Assembly: GCA_007136585.1 (NCBI GenBank)
Contig: SLGR01000191.1
Location: 1-8,569 of the forward strand
Direction of reading: 5' to 3'
Origin: Candidatus Sumerlaeota bacterium
Lineage (GTDB): Bacteria > CG03 > SLGR01
Length of the DNA: 8,569 nt
Below, piece after piece: positions 7,503 through 8,569 of the stretch; the stretch's first letter is position 1; each line of letters begins with the position of its first letter. A model generated the notes under the pieces. The model did no database searches. It saw only the letters and a list, made by a program, of their open reading frames with translations, and was not told where the DNA came from. Made by a program: the position numbers and the translations under genes.

Positions 7503-8065
7503 CCGGCATCCTCCGCAGAGTCTCCTGTATTTTTCCTGCCTTTTCTGCGCAGAAGTATGAGCCCCCCCAGAACAGCGGTGAATATTACCGTGGCCTCCCC
7601 GAGAGTATCATAAGCCCTGAAATCAAGGAGGACCCCGGTTACCAGGTTTGCGGCTCCAGTGAGCTCAAGGCCCCTCTCAATATAAAAGACGGAAGGGGCC
7701 CCCTGTATCCGCTCCATCACGGGTGTGCCGAAAGCGGCAAAAGTTTTTAACGAGATAAGAAACAAGGCAAAAACCGCAAGAAGAGCCGCCCCGGCGGCGG
7801 TTATCCTTTTCCGTGAAGAAGGGCCGGAGGTCAGACGGAGCCCCACGCCTATGGTAACCCTTATAAGAAGAACAAGGGAGACCACCTCTACAACGATCTG
7901 TGTTATGGCAAGGTCCGGGGCCCCCAGGAGGAGGTAAGCGATACTCCCCGAGAACCCCACGGCGCCTACTGCGATAACGGCCGAGAGAAGCTCGTCAGTA
8001 TACAGCGCGACAGAGGCTGCTATGATCGCGAAAACAAGTATAAGCGCAAGAAGCGACTCGGTCAT
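7499..8065 (-). CDS. MbhD-MbhE-like fused subunit (equivalent of the MrpA C-terminal part)
   Basis: First gene of the operon, 188 aa. Residues about 5-75 match MbhD/DUF4040: DELLSAVIAVGAVGFSGSIA (24-43), then LLGAPDLAITQIVVEVVSLV with D51 and E60. Residues about 90-172 match MbhE: ANLVTGVLLDFRAYDTLGEA (139-158), with D148, D153 and E157 followed by TVIFTAVLGGLILLRR. In full-length MrpA these blocks follow the large NuoL-like domain and are thought to line the cation path; here they stand alone as in MbhD and MbhE of membrane-bound hydrogenases, but joined in one chain. The start at 8065 has only a weak GGGA upstream. No NuoL-like gene lies before it; the next upstream DNA is a 245-base non-coding stretch and a divergent transposase ORF. 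Confidence 0.9.
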   Translation of the reverse strand: MTESLLALILVFAIIAASVALYTDELLSAVIAVGAVGFSGSIAYLLLGAPDLAITQIVVEVVSLVLLIRVTIGVGLRLTSGPSSRKRITAAGAALLAVFALFLISLKTFAAFGTPVMERIQGAPSVFYIERGLELTGAANLVTGVLLDFRAYDTLGEATVIFTAVLGGLILLRRKGRKNTGDSAEDAG

Positions 8066-8111
8066 TTTAAAAATTTATCCCAAAGCGTACGGGTTTTCCG
8101 CCTGTTTTCTC

Positions 8112-8129
8112 CTTCCGTAAATCCGGAAG
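8112..8129 (-). other. Short hairpin at the predicted 5' end of the operon leader
   Basis: Perfect 6-bp inverted repeat CTTCCG / CGGAAG with a six-base loop. It would fold right at the start of the predicted transcript. There is no T-run on either side, so it is not an intrinsic terminator; it could protect the 5' end of the mRNA or be chance. No known riboswitch class was recognised in the rest of the leader (8066-8111). Confidence 0.35.
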
Positions 8130-8136
8130 ACGGTAG

Positions 8137-8165
8137 ATTTTAGTAAATTACGCCCCCCTTAACAA
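8137..8165 (-). promoter_or_regulatory. Candidate sigma-70 promoter of the mrp-like operon
   Basis: On the minus strand, TTGTTA (8165-8160; 4 of 6 to the -35 consensus) is followed after exactly 17 bases by TAAAAT (8142-8137; 5 of 6 to the -10 consensus). Transcription would start near 8130, leaving a leader of about 65 bases before the first gene at 8065. This is the best promoter-like pair in the gap. The call rests on consensus matching alone. Confidence 0.45.
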
Positions 8166-8193
8166 GTGCCGAATCTCCCCATGTTAATTAAAA

Positions 8194-8240
8194 TTTAAAA
8201 GTGCACAGTCTTTTAGCGATTTAAAGTTTAAAAGTGCACA
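8194..8240 (+). repeat. 14-bp direct repeat TTTAAAAGTGCACA, two copies
   Basis: The same 14 bases occur at 8194-8207 and 8227-8240, 33 bases apart start to start, with similarity extending three bases to the left (AAA versus AAG). The core GTGCAC is itself palindromic. A spacing of about three helical turns puts both copies on the same DNA face. Their position upstream of a transposase-like ORF suggests transposase-binding end repeats or an operator. Confidence 0.75.
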
Positions 8241-8269
8241 CCCTGAAAAACGTAAAAAACTTTGTAGCA

Positions 8270-8310
8270 TTGAACCTTCGAAGTATTGTAAAATCCAGAA
8301 GGAGGTTCAA
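8270..8310 (+). repeat. Inverted repeat flanking the transposase ribosome-binding site
   Basis: TTGAACCT (8270-8277) is the exact reverse complement of AGGTTCAA (8303-8310), which ends directly at the start codon. The 25-base loop contains the 5' part of the Shine-Dalgarno sequence. In RNA the stem could limit translation of the downstream ORF; as DNA it could be a protein-binding site. Confidence 0.55.
8299..8305 (+). promoter_or_regulatory. Strong ribosome-binding site of the transposase-like ORF
   Basis: AAGGAGG lies five bases before the ATG at 8311 and fixes that start. Part of it (8303-8305) falls inside the right arm of an 8-bp inverted repeat (8270-8277 / 8303-8310), so it can be partly hidden in a hairpin. 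Confidence 0.8.
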
Positions 8311-8569
8311 ATGGTACAACTGCACAAAAAATTTACTGATGATCAGGTCAAACAGCTCTTTAAGCGTTACTTAAACAAAGAACTTAAAAGAACGTATGTC
8401 CAAGATATCCTGGAGATTAAAAAAAGACGCTTCTTTGAACTCCTGAAAAAATACAGAAAAAACCACGATGAATTCTCCATACAGTACAGCCGCTCCAAAC
8501 CTACCCGAAAAACTCCTCATCATATTGAAAAAGCTATTCTTAAAGAACTATCCGAGGAACAGAAACTTA
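8311..8569 (+). CDS. Transposase/integrase-type protein, N-terminal part (partial)
   Basis: ATG at 8311 with a strong Shine-Dalgarno; open for 86 codons to the window end. The visible part begins MVQLHKKFTDDQVKQLFKRY and is very rich in Lys/Arg and Phe/Tyr. It resembles the helix-turn-helix N-terminus of rve-type (DDE integrase fold) transposases: DDQVKQLFKRYLNKEL (10-25) followed by TYVQDILEIKKRRFFELLKK (28-47) reads as two helix pairs where the second would recognise DNA. The catalytic DDE domain would lie beyond the window, so the exact IS family cannot be named; an IS481-like or related integrase-type element is my best guess. Its base composition is clearly lower in G+C than the adjacent operon, consistent with recent arrival. 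Confidence 0.65.
   Translation, partial: MVQLHKKFTDDQVKQLFKRYLNKELKRTYVQDILEIKKRRFFELLKKYRKNHDEFSIQYSRSKPTRKTPHHIEKAILKELSEEQKL

Larger units (their letters stand above)
8066..8310. other. Divergent non-coding gap between the operon and the transposase ORF
   Basis: No coding sequence of meaningful length is seen on either strand. The left half (8066-about 8181) carries the candidate operon promoter and leader. The right half (about 8182-8310) is AT-rich and carries direct and inverted repeats that look like the left end of an insertion sequence. The change from a C-run (8151-8158, cgcccccc) and eight mixed bases to continuous A/T around 8182 suggests a junction there. Confidence 0.6.
8182..8569 (+). 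mobile_element. Left part of an insertion sequence (truncated by the window end)
   Basis: The stretch is AT-rich beside G+C-rich neighbours, has repeated end-like motifs, and carries a transposase/integrase-type ORF reading away from the operon. The boundary at 8182 is inferred from the composition change and a 5' TG followed by AT-rich sequence (TGTTAATTAAAATTTAAAAG). The other end and any target-site duplication lie outside the window, so the exact limits are not proven. Confidence 0.5.

Noticed and set aside
8112-8129. Hairpin considered as an intrinsic terminator
   Set aside because: The stem is only 6 bp and no T-run follows on either strand.
8066-8136. Riboswitch (c-di-AMP, Na+, fluoride or Mg2+ type) in the operon leader
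   Set aside because: The leader is only about 65 bases, and no conserved core that I can recall for these classes was recognised. A covariance-model scan would be decisive.
8241-8294. Promoter for the transposase-like ORF (TAAAAT at 8289-8294)
   Set aside because: No -35-like hexamer lies at 16-18 bases upstream, and the -10 would almost touch the ribosome-binding site, so the match is probably chance.
1-8569. CRISPR array, tRNA or rRNA
   Set aside because: No regularly spaced repeats, no cloverleaf-like T-loop sequences and no rRNA-like stretches were seen; nearly all bases up to 8065 belong to protein-coding genes.

Overview
This is a bacterial window made up almost entirely of one minus-strand ion-transport locus. 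The genes are G+C-rich, with many AGG, ATA and GGG/CCC codons, tightly overlapping reading frames and GTG starts. The taxon cannot be fixed from sequence alone. The mix of a Mrp-type complex, a cation-chloride cotransporter (SLC12-like) and phosphotransferase IIA domains would suit an uncultured or anaerobic lineage (for example a PVC-like, Omnitrophota-like or deltaproteobacterial genome), but that is a weak guess.

Layout in transcription order (right to left): a candidate promoter at 8137-8165; a fused MbhD/MbhE-like subunit equal to the C-terminal part of MrpA (7499-8065); mnhB/mrpB (7029-7502); mnhC/mrpC (6670-7029); mnhD/mrpD (5186-6673); mnhE/mrpE (4665-5189); mnhF/mrpF (4402-4668); mnhG/mrpG fused to a PTS EIIA-like domain (3561-4409); and a CPA2-type cation/proton antiporter also fused to a PTS EIIA domain (1846-3564). 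Every junction in this series overlaps by 1 to 8 bases, so these eight genes are almost certainly one translationally coupled operon. A 62-base gap with a weak terminator-like hairpin follows. Then comes a cation-chloride cotransporter of the SLC12/NKCC type, which runs off the left edge of the window.

How the genes fit together: the Mrp-like complex and the CPA2 protein both exchange monovalent cations for protons. The SLC12-like protein would move Na+/K+ with Cl-. The locus therefore looks like a salt, pH and osmotic homeostasis module. Its most unusual feature is that two different antiporter systems in the same operon each carry a PTS EIIA-like domain with the phospho-acceptor histidine position kept (H189 in the MnhG fusion, H480 in the CPA2 fusion). 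This suggests that a common phosphorelay gates both. The Mrp set also lacks the large NuoL-like N-terminal half of MrpA, leaving MnhD as the only large antiporter-like subunit encoded here.

The right end (about 8182-8569) is AT-rich and different in composition. It holds a divergently oriented, truncated transposase/integrase-type ORF with a strong Shine-Dalgarno sequence, preceded by a 14-bp direct repeat and an inverted repeat flanking its ribosome-binding site. This is the left part of an insertion sequence that lies just upstream of the predicted operon promoter.
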